A stretch of DNA of 64,000 nucleotides from Myxococcales bacterium. Its GTDB lineage: Bacteria; Myxococcota_A; Polyangia; Haliangiales; Haliangiaceae. Below the pieces are notes generated by a model. The model had not been told where the DNA came from and made no database searches. It saw nothing but the letters and a program-made list of their open reading frames with translations. The translations under genes were made by a program, and so were the position numbers. Below, piece by piece: positions 40,401 through 48,988 of the stretch (its first letter is position 1; each line of letters opens with the position of its first letter). Location: assembly GCA_024222395.1 (NCBI GenBank), contig JAAEPE010000334.1, positions 26,208 through 90,207 of the forward strand. Direction: 5' to 3'.

Positions 40401-40469
40401 GAGTTCTTTGAAGACTTCGCGAAGCGCTGGCCTGATCTCGCGGATAGCTGTATCAGCAGTCGCCTCTAG
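37467..40469 (+). CDS. Membrane protein/spermidine-synthase-like domain/TPR fusion
   Basis: The 1000-residue protein has about 12-14 transmembrane helices in residues 1-460, beginning LVIFFTLSGATSLILQVVWV. A spermidine-synthase-like Rossmann domain spans about 490-710: SAM-binding-type VGYGSGVTVGSIA, LLGDGRNVLLAG and SEPSNPWIAG. A helical TPR-like C-terminus covers about 760-1000. In true aminopropyltransferases the last motif usually contains a catalytic Asp; here it reads SEPSNP, the form common in these membrane fusions, whose reaction is not established. The ATG at 37467 starts the first helix, whereas a TTG at 37371 would add a non-hydrophobic stretch. Polyamine biosynthesis genes lie about 15 kb away. 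Confidence 0.87.
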   Translation: MPALLVIFFTLSGATSLILQVVWVRRLIGVFGASSLAIATVLATFMAGLAIGSWLGGRWADKLVRSKAPAPINNPFFYYGVAEVLVGIAALIILPLIDQYAGANAWLWQQLGGTPWLLACARFLLTATVLIIPTTAMGATLPLLTRRITARRDDLDALGRRLGMLYASNTLGALVGAAAAGFWFIPLFGVSLSNGVAAGAAITVGLLAMAVSWLAPGAPSPCMADEGISEEPPAQPRPRRKAVLWLYAMSGGIAMCLEVLWSRTLAIVNGSSVYSFTIVLCTFLVGISAGSAIAAKLWGRTQRPLLVLAGLFLFAGAGILLFQLLADELPGMFLALVEGTTLSVDTVLSAHVFLSALIIVPTALAMGAVMPVAIRAYVGGVDEVGTDVGRAYASNTLGAIIGSIAGGFLILPGPGLELGARLAALAMLAMGTWAALLDARKPTLPAIAGVLAVCTLLSPGWNRSDFTSGLFRTHQASRYIRDGGLFQRDLVYYRDGISTTVSVEKLAGGWVLRNNGKVEASNRHDMPTQILVGLMPVLFHGGEEQEVFLVGYGSGVTVGSIAIAPMVSVVDVVELEPAVYDAADKFFGSFNNEPDKNPKVRRLLGDGRNVLLAGGKTYDVIVSEPSNPWIAGVATLFTREFYQLAKQHLEPDGVFCQWAQLYELGPRNVKMIYRTFSESFRYVYAFTPGDETTDTILLGSDRPLAMNLQKLREQMAGSDILMAELARGEIQVAEDLVASILLGPEEVASFTAGASINTDDNAKLEYAAPHDLLASANTGQFARLVRGDSWPYGYLEPVLEGVSSGPLGSAELRIARSLLTYGRLRRAENWIDKAEALGADSTHLRRVHALAQPTDYLDPELAITEGGAPLPKAAPGLFHRSSEPAAELLQEGYNLFAKGRWAAGWAALRRLPSRADSPDGRDVSLLMAYLAYKTLDLDQARKLLAPLSENEQYRGMRPSVAYYLGRTHFGLGHFRDAVEFFEDFAKRWPDLADSCISSRL

Positions 40470-40557
40470 ACTCTACCCGAGCCTAGTTCCTGGTGTAAAA
40501 CGCCAGGCCACAGCGGCGCAGCCGCGAAATACCCGCGCACAGCGAAGCTGGGAGCGT

Positions 40558-40594
40558 AGGAGAGTTGTGCCAACTCGTTTGGCACAACTCTCCT
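40558..40594. terminator. Perfect 16-bp inverted repeat between convergent genes
   Basis: Arms AGGAGAGTTGTGCCAA (40558-40573) and TTGGCACAACTCTCCT (40579-40594) are perfectly complementary around a 5-nt loop. It sits between the fusion gene and the sulfatase-like gene and reaches into the latter's stop codon. There is no long T-run, so it could be a bidirectional terminator or a protein-binding palindrome. Confidence 0.75.
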
Positions 40595-42845
40595 AGAAGC
40601 CCAGGTCCCTGGCGAAGGCCTCCAGCGGCGCAGTTGGCTGGCCCCAACGCGCTGTCGACCACGTAGTTTCAAATGCGACGAAGGCCGACAGAGTAACTCT
40701 TAGAGCTCGCACGGCAATCGGCCGGTCGACGGCCAGGTTCGATTGCTCGCCAGCATCCCGACGCAGGTCAAAGAGGGCGAGTTCACCGCGGGCAGAGAGG
40801 ACCAGTTTATATCGGCCAATCCGCAGGGATCGGGCACCACTGGGAAGCCCCGAGAAGAGCGGCCGAGCAGCCTGTGTTGGCTGGATCCGCATGACACTTT
40901 GGCCCTGCAGGGCAGCATCTCGTTCGATGCCTGCGAGATGTAAGACCGTCGGAGCGACATCTAGCGTACTTGCCTCACGTGGGGCCGGCAGTGCGCCTAG
41001 CCCCACCCCTCGTATCGCAAGGGGTGTCGCGAGCGACTCCTGGAAGAGCGAGTTGCCATGACCAAACTTCCCTCTCTCCCACAACTCCTCCCCATGCTCA
41101 CCGACCAGGACCACTACGGTATTTCCAGGCAAGTGAAGTGCTTCGAGCTCTTCGAGCATGAGAGCAAACGCTTGGCTCGACTCTCGGATGGAGGCATCGT
41201 ATAGAGCTCTGACATAGCCCTTTTCGGTCTCGGTGGCAGGCCTCCTACCGGCCTCCAATTGGGCCGCAAGGTCCAAGGTCTTGGCGGGGGCAAAGGGAGC
41301 GGGCAGCTGCCAGTGGCGCTCGATCGCCTCGGAGCTGGGCCTGTACGGGATGTGCCCCTCAACCGTCGCGATATGAACGAATGTGCGTTCTTTCTTGTGT
41401 GCCAAGAGGAACTTCTTTGCCTGCCGCCACAGGGTCGTTGCACCAAAGTGATGCTGTCTTCGCATAGGATTGTCGTAGTGAGCAAAGCCTTGGGAGAAGC
41501 CCGCGGCCTTGCTCACAAAACCATTCCCGGAAATGAGAGCGGTGGCAAAGCCGTTCTGCTGCAGCCTCTCAGCGAGAGTCTTCTGCTCGTCCTCGATGCG
41601 CCCGCGAGTGCGAAAGCGTCCGAGCATGGCGCTGGCATTTGCGCCCCCCGCGGAAGGCACAACAGCCTGCATGCGCGGCACTACGAAGGCCTCATCCAAA
41701 AAGCGCTCAAAGCCTCGCCCCGGAGTGCTTCGCAGACGGTCACTGCGAAGAGACGACACTGACCAGAAGACGATGCGGTCAGCCTTGGGAAGCTCGGGCG
41801 CCACCTCATCTCCTGTAAGACGATCGATAACGATCCGAGGGGCCAGCCACACAGCCGCCCCTTTCGAGATGAGGTCCAAGCGAACAATCTCGCCTCGCAA
41901 GCTCCCCAAATCCAGATCCACCTGCCCTTGGCCACCATGCCAAAGCTCGCGACTCACGTCCGCGGTGCTCTCGCGAACTCGAACACTCACCTCCCCCTCG
42001 GTGGCCACTTTCATCCTGAGGCGGCTCGCACTCTCTGGAAGCTGGAAGTAGTAGCTCAAGCGGGATGCGGCTGCGACCTCCAAGCCCCGACTGGGTCCAG
42101 CCCCCGGCGGCCCTTGACCAACCTCGAAGGCTCGCTCATCGCTAAGGCTCGCACCGATGACAAAGCGAGAGAAGGCCGCAGCACTGGACCGTCCTTCGAT
42201 TTCGCCGGCTGAGCGGAAGTAGAAACGCAGCTTATTCTCACCAACGACCCAAGCGCTGGCGCTGGCCGCAAGCGAGTAATTCTGCCAGTCGGCCGTTGGC
42301 ATACGCAGGTCGGTGATCTTGTGCTCGTTGAGGAAGACACTGACCAGCTGGTTCTTGACCGCGGACTTGGCTCGGAAACGTATCGAGAGAGAGCCACCCG
42401 TTCGCTCAATGCCAGAGGGATCATTATCGATTGGGAAATAGAGTTCCGCTGCCAGGCCACGCACAGCGGAAGCAGCAACTACTGTGCTCCCCCCCTCAGC
42501 TTGGGGAATGGCGAGACCGCGGTACCAGTCGGTGCGAACGCCACCGTCAATGTACTTCACAAAGTCTGCACTGCCCGCCTCGATGACGAGCGCGCCTCGC
42601 CTATGCCCGGCAATGAGAGGCCTGGATGCGAAGAGGTCGACCGCTACATGGGCAGAATCTGGGGCAGTAGACTCTGGGGCTGCTCCCCACGCCTCGAGAT
42701 CCGCCCCTTCCGGGGGCCGGCGCTCGCCGTCCAGATCGTCGCGCCACGAGCAGGCCGCAAAACTGGCAACTAGAATCGTCAGACCCAAGCAATAGCAGAG
42801 CTGTAGAGCCAACGCGGCCAGCGGGCGTGTAGGGGGACTCGACAA
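40593..42845 (-). CDS. Sulfatase-fold lipoprotein with degenerate active site
   Basis: The 750-residue protein starts at a TTG and has a lipoprotein signal ending VASFAAC (lipid-bearing Cys32). Residues ~60-340 form a beta-rich N-terminal part. A sulfatase-like domain covers about 355-690. Aligned by eye with the other sulfatase-fold protein of this window, key residues are replaced. The metal Asp in TVDTVR is Ser364 (WSVSSLRSD), the nucleophile Thr/Cys is Gly401 (VPSAGGANAS), and SDHGDAFGEHG is read as GEHGEELWERG. This suggests a binding rather than catalytic protein at the cell envelope. Confidence 0.82.
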   Translation of the reverse strand: MSSPPTRPLAALALQLCYCLGLTILVASFAACSWRDDLDGERRPPEGADLEAWGAAPESTAPDSAHVAVDLFASRPLIAGHRRGALVIEAGSADFVKYIDGGVRTDWYRGLAIPQAEGGSTVVAASAVRGLAAELYFPIDNDPSGIERTGGSLSIRFRAKSAVKNQLVSVFLNEHKITDLRMPTADWQNYSLAASASAWVVGENKLRFYFRSAGEIEGRSSAAAFSRFVIGASLSDERAFEVGQGPPGAGPSRGLEVAAASRLSYYFQLPESASRLRMKVATEGEVSVRVRESTADVSRELWHGGQGQVDLDLGSLRGEIVRLDLISKGAAVWLAPRIVIDRLTGDEVAPELPKADRIVFWSVSSLRSDRLRSTPGRGFERFLDEAFVVPRMQAVVPSAGGANASAMLGRFRTRGRIEDEQKTLAERLQQNGFATALISGNGFVSKAAGFSQGFAHYDNPMRRQHHFGATTLWRQAKKFLLAHKKERTFVHIATVEGHIPYRPSSEAIERHWQLPAPFAPAKTLDLAAQLEAGRRPATETEKGYVRALYDASIRESSQAFALMLEELEALHLPGNTVVVLVGEHGEELWERGKFGHGNSLFQESLATPLAIRGVGLGALPAPREASTLDVAPTVLHLAGIERDAALQGQSVMRIQPTQAARPLFSGLPSGARSLRIGRYKLVLSARGELALFDLRRDAGEQSNLAVDRPIAVRALRVTLSAFVAFETTWSTARWGQPTAPLEAFARDLGF

Positions 42846-42914
42846 GGCGAGCGTGGTCTACCATATTGGCACCAGGTTCCTACAGGGGTATCTTTAGCCC
42901 GGATCCAACAGCCT

Positions 42915-44591
42915 ATGAGCACACAAATCGCCGACGAAAAACTCCTTCTCCAACAAGCCTACGACAAGGAGAAGCACCGCTCAGACGAGCTGTACCTGAC
43001 CCAACCCGTCGGAGGTGGGCGCCTGGATACGTATTCGTGGGCGCGCTTCATGGACGAGACCCGGCGCATAGCCTCCTACCTCAAAGCCCAGAACTTCCCA
43101 CCTAAGAGCCACATCGCCATCATCTCCAAGAACTGTGCGCAGTTTCTCATGACGGACTTGGCGATTTGGATGTCTGGGCACGTCTCGGTCGCTCTGTACC
43201 CCACACTCAATGCCGAGACAGTGAGCTTCATCCTTGAGCACAGCGAAGCCAAGATGCTCTTCGTCGGCAAGCTCGATACTTGGAATGAGATGAAGGAGGG
43301 GGTCCCTGAGGACATGCCCCTGGTCTCCTACCCTCTCTCCCCAAAAAACGACTACACGACTTGGAACGACCTGGTTGCCGAGTACGAGCCCATCGAGGGC
43401 AACCCGACCCGTCCCGCCGGCGATCTGGCACTCATCATGTACACCTCGGGCAGCACAGGTCCCCCCAAGGGCGTCATGCACAGTTTCCAGTCCATCTCCG
43501 CGGCGTCTCACCTCATCGTCGAGGCCCTCAGCCTGGGCAAGGATGACCGTCTGCTTTCTTACCTGCCGCTGGCACACGCTCTCGAGCGCTGGCTCGTAGA
43601 CACCTGCGGGCTAGTCGCGGGTTTTGAGATCTACTTTGCCGAGTCCCTCGAGACCTTCGTAGCCGACCTCCAGCGAGCTCGCCCCACCCTCTTCATGTCA
43701 GTGCCAAGGCTCTGGCAAAAGTTCCAGGCAGGCATTCTCAAGAAGATGCCGCAGAAGAAGCTCAACACGATGCTCAAGATTCCCATTCTAGGTGGAATCG
43801 TGAAGAAGAAGCTTATCACAGCGATCGGCCTTCAATACGCCAGGGTCGCGGGCAGCGGCTCGGCCCCAATCGCAGGTGAGCTGCTCGAATGGTACCGAGC
43901 CCTAGGGTTGGAGATTCTGGAGGGCTACGGCATGTCAGAGAATTTCTGCTGCTCGCACATCTCGATTCCGGGACGGGTTCGCGTCGGCTACGTGGGCGAG
44001 ACCTACCCTGGGGTCAAATGCAAGATCGGCAAAGACGGCGAGATCCTCGTGAACAGCGCGGGCAATATGCTCGGCTACTACAAGATGCCAGAAGAGTCGG
44101 CTGAGAGCTTCACCGAGGACGGATACCTTCGCACTGGTGACCGGGGCGAAATCGACTCCATGGGCCGCCTGAAGATTACGGGCCGCACAAAGGAACTATT
44201 CAAGACTTCGAAGGGCAAGTACATAGCTCCTGCCCCAATCGAGAACATCATCAACACGCATCCCAAGATTGATTTGAGCTGCGTATCCGGGTCAGGCTAC
44301 CCAAGGGCCTACAGCAGCGTGATGCTCTCAGAAGAACTCTACAAGAAGATCGACGACCAGGGTTTCCGTGACCAAGTCGAGAAGGAGTTCACCGCTCTTC
44401 TCTCCGACGTCAATGCAAGGGTCGAGGGTTTCGAGCAACTACAATTCTTCGTTATCTCAGGCAAGCCATGGACCATCGAGGACAACCTGCTCACACCAAC
44501 CCAGAAAATCAAGCGCGCGAAGATTGAAGAGGTCTTCGACCCAACTCTCGATGCGTGGTACGAGTCGCAGAAGAAGGTAATCTGGCAGTAA
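42915..44591 (+). CDS. Long-chain fatty-acid--CoA ligase (AMP-forming)
   Basis: This ANL-superfamily enzyme activates a carboxylic acid as acyl-AMP and then as acyl-CoA. The P-loop-like YTSGSTGPPKGVMHS is at about 175, the linker motif LEGYGMSE at about 335, YLRTGDRG at about 403 and GRTKELFKTSKGKYIAP at about 422. The C-terminal catalytic lysine is probably in LTPTQKIKR. The 558 residues and the KTSKGKYIAP motif favour the long-chain/ACSBG-like group. Substrate chain length cannot be fixed from sequence alone. It is divergent from the sulfatase-like gene by 69 bp. Confidence 0.93.
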   Translation: MSTQIADEKLLLQQAYDKEKHRSDELYLTQPVGGGRLDTYSWARFMDETRRIASYLKAQNFPPKSHIAIISKNCAQFLMTDLAIWMSGHVSVALYPTLNAETVSFILEHSEAKMLFVGKLDTWNEMKEGVPEDMPLVSYPLSPKNDYTTWNDLVAEYEPIEGNPTRPAGDLALIMYTSGSTGPPKGVMHSFQSISAASHLIVEALSLGKDDRLLSYLPLAHALERWLVDTCGLVAGFEIYFAESLETFVADLQRARPTLFMSVPRLWQKFQAGILKKMPQKKLNTMLKIPILGGIVKKKLITAIGLQYARVAGSGSAPIAGELLEWYRALGLEILEGYGMSENFCCSHISIPGRVRVGYVGETYPGVKCKIGKDGEILVNSAGNMLGYYKMPEESAESFTEDGYLRTGDRGEIDSMGRLKITGRTKELFKTSKGKYIAPAPIENIINTHPKIDLSCVSGSGYPRAYSSVMLSEELYKKIDDQGFRDQVEKEFTALLSDVNARVEGFEQLQFFVISGKPWTIEDNLLTPTQKIKRAKIEEVFDPTLDAWYESQKKVIWQ

Positions 44592-44616
44592 GCGGGGCTT
44601 TCGTCCCCGTCGACTT

Positions 44617-46053
44617 CTAGAATCCCAGGGAATGCCGAATGGGCCCGAGCGCAGTTGCTAGCTGCCCGGGGCTCTTCTCGTTAAGCGCGTTGTTGACCAG
44701 CTCCTGTGCTGGGCCCCGCTGCGCTCCGTCAAAGCGCAACCAGAGTTCGTCCAAGGTCTGCTCGGACTCAGCCCGTCGCCCCATCTCCCGCTGCACCATG
44801 CTCACTTCTACAAGCAGCACCATGTCCCATCCTCGCGACGTTAGCCCGAGAGCCTTGCGACCTGCGTCAAGCGCAGGCAAGGACATGCCGGCATGCCGAT
44901 ACACACGCAGCGCACGTGCCCAGGTCTCACCGCCATCCCCGGAGGCAGCAGCAGCAGCGGTGAAGAAAAGTCCCGCGCGCTCCGCGTTACCCTCCAGAGC
45001 GTGGCCGAGCCCAGCAGCTTCCTGCGCCGCAGGTAGACTGGGGGCGATGTCAACGACCCGCTGACTCCACTCACGCACGCGCTTCGCATCACCGAGTCGA
45101 TAGAATAGTTCGCAGAGAATCGCGGCCTCACGCACTCCGTAGGCACTACTGTCGGCAAATCGCTTGGCCCGCCGGTCAGCTAGTGCAGGATCGTGCCGAT
45201 ACGCCTGCACAACTTCCGCAATCAGAGGCTGCCATTCGGGCACCCCCCAATCTGCGGTGATGGTTTCCGGCGCGGCCAAGCGAGTGCCGACCAGGAGCCC
45301 CAGGCTCTTGGCAAATCGCACGAGAACATCTCGCCCCTTTCCGGCGGCCGCTCCGGCATCTACGGGCAAGAGCGGTCGGCTCGTTCCGTACCACCAGTGA
45401 TGTAGTCTTCTCCACTGGGAAAGGCGAATAGTGTCCCTCCCGCCGAGATCTACGTATTGCTGCGCGGCTGCGAGAGCCCTCTTCTTCGCGCCCGCCCCGG
45501 CGAACCAGTCCCAGAGAACTTCAACCTCACCAAGCTCTAGCGCAGTGATGGCATCAAATCGGCGGCGCACATCCAAATCTCTTTGCCCGGCCATACAGGA
45601 CGCGGCGCTCTTCTGGCGAAAGGTGCTGCTATGCCGCAGGGCTGCGACTGCGCACAGCCACCTTGCCTCGGACATTTTCTTAGCATCAGCGTTCACTCCG
45701 TGCTCGTGGGCTAGTCGAAAGTCTGCGAGGGCACCGTGATCACCTATGGCCAAGCGCTGCTCGCCACGCGCCGCCAAGAGCTCCCCGAGAAGGCGCCCTC
45801 CTGCCCCCGATAGAGGCTGCCGTTCGTGAACCCAGAGAAGCTCCCGGAGCGCCTCTCCGGGCCGCGACTCCTCCCCTGCTCGCCTAGCAAGTGCGAGCCG
45901 AGCCTCCGTGTTCTTGGGCTGACTGCCAACGAGATATCTGAGCGTTGCAGTATCCCGCTCCGGCGTCTGCGATCCACATGCGCCGACGCCGACGAGTAGA
46001 GCCAGTCCAAGCAGAGCCCCCCTAGGGCAGCCAAGTCGCGTCAACCCTTGCAA
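44617..46053 (-). CDS. TPR-like lipoprotein of unknown function
   Basis: The 478-residue protein has a lipobox LLVGVGAC, so it is probably membrane-anchored. The rest is helical with TPR-like spacing, such as NTEARLALARRAGEESRPGE and AQEAAGLGHALEGNAERAGL. The start is a TTG at 46053, with another in-frame TTG three codons later; no ATG is available before the signal peptide. It follows the uracil-DNA glycosylase gene by 7 bp, so it may be the third gene of a coaBC operon. No enzyme motif was seen. Confidence 0.78.
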   Translation of the reverse strand: MQGLTRLGCPRGALLGLALLVGVGACGSQTPERDTATLRYLVGSQPKNTEARLALARRAGEESRPGEALRELLWVHERQPLSGAGGRLLGELLAARGEQRLAIGDHGALADFRLAHEHGVNADAKKMSEARWLCAVAALRHSSTFRQKSAASCMAGQRDLDVRRRFDAITALELGEVEVLWDWFAGAGAKKRALAAAQQYVDLGGRDTIRLSQWRRLHHWWYGTSRPLLPVDAGAAAGKGRDVLVRFAKSLGLLVGTRLAAPETITADWGVPEWQPLIAEVVQAYRHDPALADRRAKRFADSSAYGVREAAILCELFYRLGDAKRVREWSQRVVDIAPSLPAAQEAAGLGHALEGNAERAGLFFTAAAAASGDGGETWARALRVYRHAGMSLPALDAGRKALGLTSRGWDMVLLVEVSMVQREMGRRAESEQTLDELWLRFDGAQRGPAQELVNNALNEKSPGQLATALGPIRHSLGF

Positions 46054-46060
46054 AGGCGAC

Positions 46061-46843
46061 CTAGTGAGCCTCGATACCTAGCTCTTCGCAGCGAGCCATC
46101 ACCTGCTGCAAATCGGCCCACGCTTCGCGCTTCTTTGATGCGTCTCGAAGCAAGTATGCGGGGTGGTAGGTGGGCATTACGGGAACTCCCTCGTAGCTCA
46201 GCCAGACCCCACGCAGCGCCCCGATGCTCGCCTTGTTCTCTAACAGTAGGTGCGCTGCGGGTTTGCCGAGGGTGACAATGACCGCCGGCTGGATGCGCTG
46301 AATTTGTTTGGCGAGAAACCCTTCACAGGAGGCAACTTCCTCGGACTTTGGATCGCGATCGTTCGGCGGCCGGCACTTGAGAACATTGGCAATGTACACG
46401 GACTTTCGCGACCAACCCATTGCCCCAATCATCTTGTCGAGGAGCTGTCCCGAGGGGCCGACAAAGGGCTCGCCAAGCCGGTCTTCCTCAGCTCCTGGTG
46501 CCTCGCCTACAAACATTAGTCGAGCCTTCTCGCTGCCGACGCCAAAGACGAGACTCTTGCGAGACTGGCCCAACGAGCAGCGTTGGCAATCCCCCATATC
46601 TTCTCGCAACGCGGCGAGTGTGCCTCCTATTGCTTGCGCCGAAGAAGGCGGCGACGAGGATGCCGGCGGTGAGGATGCCGGCGGTGGGGATGCCGGCGGT
46701 GAGGCGAGTGCCTCGGCGATCTCGACCGTTCCTCCCGAAAGACCTGACACGGAGCAAACACCGGAACGCCCCAACTCCTGCAGCGACGCGCGAAACTCGC
46801 TTACCAGAGCCTGGAACTCTTCTGGGCTAACACCATCACTCAC
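46061..46843 (-). CDS. Family 4 (Fe-S) uracil-DNA glycosylase
   Basis: The enzyme excises uracil from DNA. Family 4 features are the iron-sulfur cysteines ([11 protein letters not shown] and [13 protein letters not shown] with a later CEGFL), the active-site [20 protein letters not shown] and the C-terminal [10 protein letters not shown]. The N-terminal ~70 residues contain a Pro/Ala/Ser-rich linker encoded by 15-bp tandem repeats near 46660-46705, an addition to the usual core. It overlaps the coaBC stop by 4 bp (ATGA). Confidence 0.94.
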   Translation of the reverse strand: MSDGVSPEEFQALVSEFRASLQELGRSGVCSVSGLSGGTVEIAEALASPPASPPPASSPPASSSPPSSAQAIGGTLAALREDMGDCQRCSLGQSRKSLVFGVGSEKARLMFVGEAPGAEEDRLGEPFVGPSGQLLDKMIGAMGWSRKSVYIANVLKCRPPNDRDPKSEEVASCEGFLAKQIQRIQPAVIVTLGKPAAHLLLENKASIGALRGVWLSYEGVPVMPTYHPAYLLRDASKKREAWADLQQVMARCEELGIEAH

Positions 46844-48072
46844 AGCTTCTGCCCCCCCATCTCGCGAAGCGCCTGATCTAAAACCCCATGTGCAATAGCA
46901 TCCTTGCTAGCTAGCGAGAGAGAGGATTGGTGCCCTGCGGACGTTACGATCTCGACCGCATTTTCCTCGGAGCCGAAGCCTCGGTCTGGCAGGCTGACAT
47001 CGTTGGCCACGATCATGTCGCACCCTTTGCTTGCGAGTTTCCCCCGCGCAGCCGCCTCAACGTTCTCTGTATCTGCGGCGAATCCGATGAGATATGGAGA
47101 GGCCTCAAGCCGTTCAGATCCAAGCTTCGCCAGAATGTCCTCGGTGCGAGAGAGTGCGATACTGGGTGAGGGGCCCCAGGCTTCCTTCTTGAGTTTGCCA
47201 TTGGCGACATCGGTGGGCTTGTAGTCGGCGACAGCAGCGGCCATTATTACAAGATCCGCCCCCGCGCTGGCTGTGCATACGGCTTCGCACATCTGGGCGG
47301 CGCTGTGAATTGCGATCCTTGTAGCCCCAGTATCCTCCGTCAATGAGGTCGGCCCAGTGACAAGGGTGACGCTTGCGCCGCGACGAACAGCAGCCCTGGC
47401 AAGGGCTCTGCCCATCTTGCCAGTAGAGCGGTTGCCGAGAAAACGTACGGGGTCCAACGCCTCTTGAGTGCCCCCCGCCGAGACGACGACCTTCAGCCCT
47501 GCCATGTCTTGCGGGCAGAGGACCCGTGCAGCCGCTTCGGCTATGTCGGCAGGCTCGCTCAAGCGCCCTGTTCCAGTCCACTTGCACGCCAAGACGCCTG
47601 GTTCGGGCCCCACAAAGCGCATTCCACGCTCGACAAGAGTAGCGACATTAACCTGCGTTGCCGCGTTCTCCCACATATTCACATTCATAGCCGGAGCCAG
47701 GAGAATCGGTGCTCGCCCCGCCAAGACGGCGGCAGTGACCGGGTCGTTGGCCATGCCAGCTGTGATCCGAGCCAGCACATTCGCCGTCGCCGGCGCCACA
47801 ATCATGAGGTCGGCACCATCAGCAATTCGAACATGGCCGATCTCGGCATCTTGCTGAGTGTCGAATAGGTCCGTGAAGACCGCTTGCCCGCTCAAGGCTT
47901 GGAAGGTTAGAGCACCGACGAATTCTTGGGCGCTCTTCGTCATAGCCACCTGCACGGATGCGCCCGCTCGGGTCAGACGCCGCAGCAGATCCACGCTCTT
48001 GTAGGCCGCAATGCCGCCCGCCACGCAGAGCACAATTCGACGATCCGTTAAGGGGTTAGCTAGGGGGTGCAC
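46840..48072 (-). CDS. coaBC: Phosphopantothenoylcysteine decarboxylase/synthetase
   Basis: This bifunctional coenzyme A enzyme first joins 4'-phosphopantothenate with cysteine and then decarboxylates the product. The N-terminal CoaC flavoprotein shows [49 protein letters not shown] and [11 protein letters not shown]. The C-terminal CoaB shows [19 protein letters not shown] and AAVADYKP. The 410-residue length is normal. The start is a GTG at 48072. It is divergent from the unknown membrane protein gene by 61 bp. Confidence 0.97.
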   Translation of the reverse strand: MHPLANPLTDRRIVLCVAGGIAAYKSVDLLRRLTRAGASVQVAMTKSAQEFVGALTFQALSGQAVFTDLFDTQQDAEIGHVRIADGADLMIVAPATANVLARITAGMANDPVTAAVLAGRAPILLAPAMNVNMWENAATQVNVATLVERGMRFVGPEPGVLACKWTGTGRLSEPADIAEAAARVLCPQDMAGLKVVVSAGGTQEALDPVRFLGNRSTGKMGRALARAAVRRGASVTLVTGPTSLTEDTGATRIAIHSAAQMCEAVCTASAGADLVIMAAAVADYKPTDVANGKLKKEAWGPSPSIALSRTEDILAKLGSERLEASPYLIGFAADTENVEAAARGKLASKGCDMIVANDVSLPDRGFGSEENAVEIVTSAGHQSSLSLASKDAIAHGVLDQALREMGGQKL

Positions 48073-48133
48073 AATGCTACTTCACAGGATACATATTTGA
48101 CCGCACGCGGCCAGCGCCCGTACCATATCAGCT

Positions 48134-48928
48134 ATGGTCGCGGAGGAAACGTCGAATCGCGAGGGCGTGCTTGACTCGATCACTCTAGTCTTTTCGCACT
48201 CAGAGCTGAAGGACGTGGTCGGGACAGATGCACTGAAATCTGTACTCTCCGGCCAGTACAGCGATTTGGTGGCCGATGGCACCCTGCACCTGCAGGTGGT
48301 CTGGAACCTACTCGCCGATCAGCCCGACTTCGTTGCCGGCGACGCCCTTGCTCCCTTCAGCGTCCTGAAGACCTGGGAGAGTGAACTCGGTCTCGAAGTT
48401 GCTCTCCCTCAGGCGCTCAGCGAGTACAGCGCAACCGAACTGATCGTGCAGGCATCCCACTGCCCAATCCCCAAGGCCCTGAAGGCGCGGGCCAGGGCCC
48501 GTAAGACCACGGCTGAGATGGAAGCCAATGTTCCATCACCGAAGCGAACGAGCGAGCCCTCCTCGCGCAAGCCTGCAGTCGAGGTCGCACTAGCTGCGGT
48601 CGCGGTGCTTGGTCTGGCCTACGGTGGATACTCTCTATACCTCACGATGGGCGGGCCAGAGTTTAGCACTGTGCAGACTGCAGATATCGATGGTGACCTG
48701 CCGGTCGCAAAAGCGAAGCAACTCGGCGAGGAACTCAGTCTACTCATCCTAGACGACACTTGGTACGACCTTCCCGAGATGCTCCGCGACGAATCACTGC
48801 GGACCACACTCACAAACATGGGAGCCAAGAAGGTGACGTCTATAGTTGTCCAGGACAGCAGTAGTGCTGTGAGGGCATCGGCACAGTGGGTCGGAAACCC
48901 GCCCGCCATCGTCGTGCGCCTGCGCTAG
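48134..48928 (+). CDS. Unknown single-pass membrane protein
   Basis: I do not recognise this 264-residue protein. The first ~115 residues look globular and cytoplasmic (DSITLVFSHSELKDVVG onward), followed by a basic Ala/Arg/Ser linker. One transmembrane helix lies at about 148-172, then a compact domain of about 90 residues ends in VRLR. There is no signal peptide and no cysteine pattern. It precedes an acyltransferase gene by 60 bp in the same direction. Codon usage is like that of its neighbours. Confidence 0.8.
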   Translation: MVAEETSNREGVLDSITLVFSHSELKDVVGTDALKSVLSGQYSDLVADGTLHLQVVWNLLADQPDFVAGDALAPFSVLKTWESELGLEVALPQALSEYSATELIVQASHCPIPKALKARARARKTTAEMEANVPSPKRTSEPSSRKPAVEVALAAVAVLGLAYGGYSLYLTMGGPEFSTVQTADIDGDLPVAKAKQLGEELSLLILDDTWYDLPEMLRDESLRTTLTNMGAKKVTSIVVQDSSSAVRASAQWVGNPPAIVVRLR

Positions 48929-48988
48929 CACGCCCCCCAACTTCTCAAAGTGCGCTAGCCGCCATCCATCTGCTAGCCTTGAGCCCAC

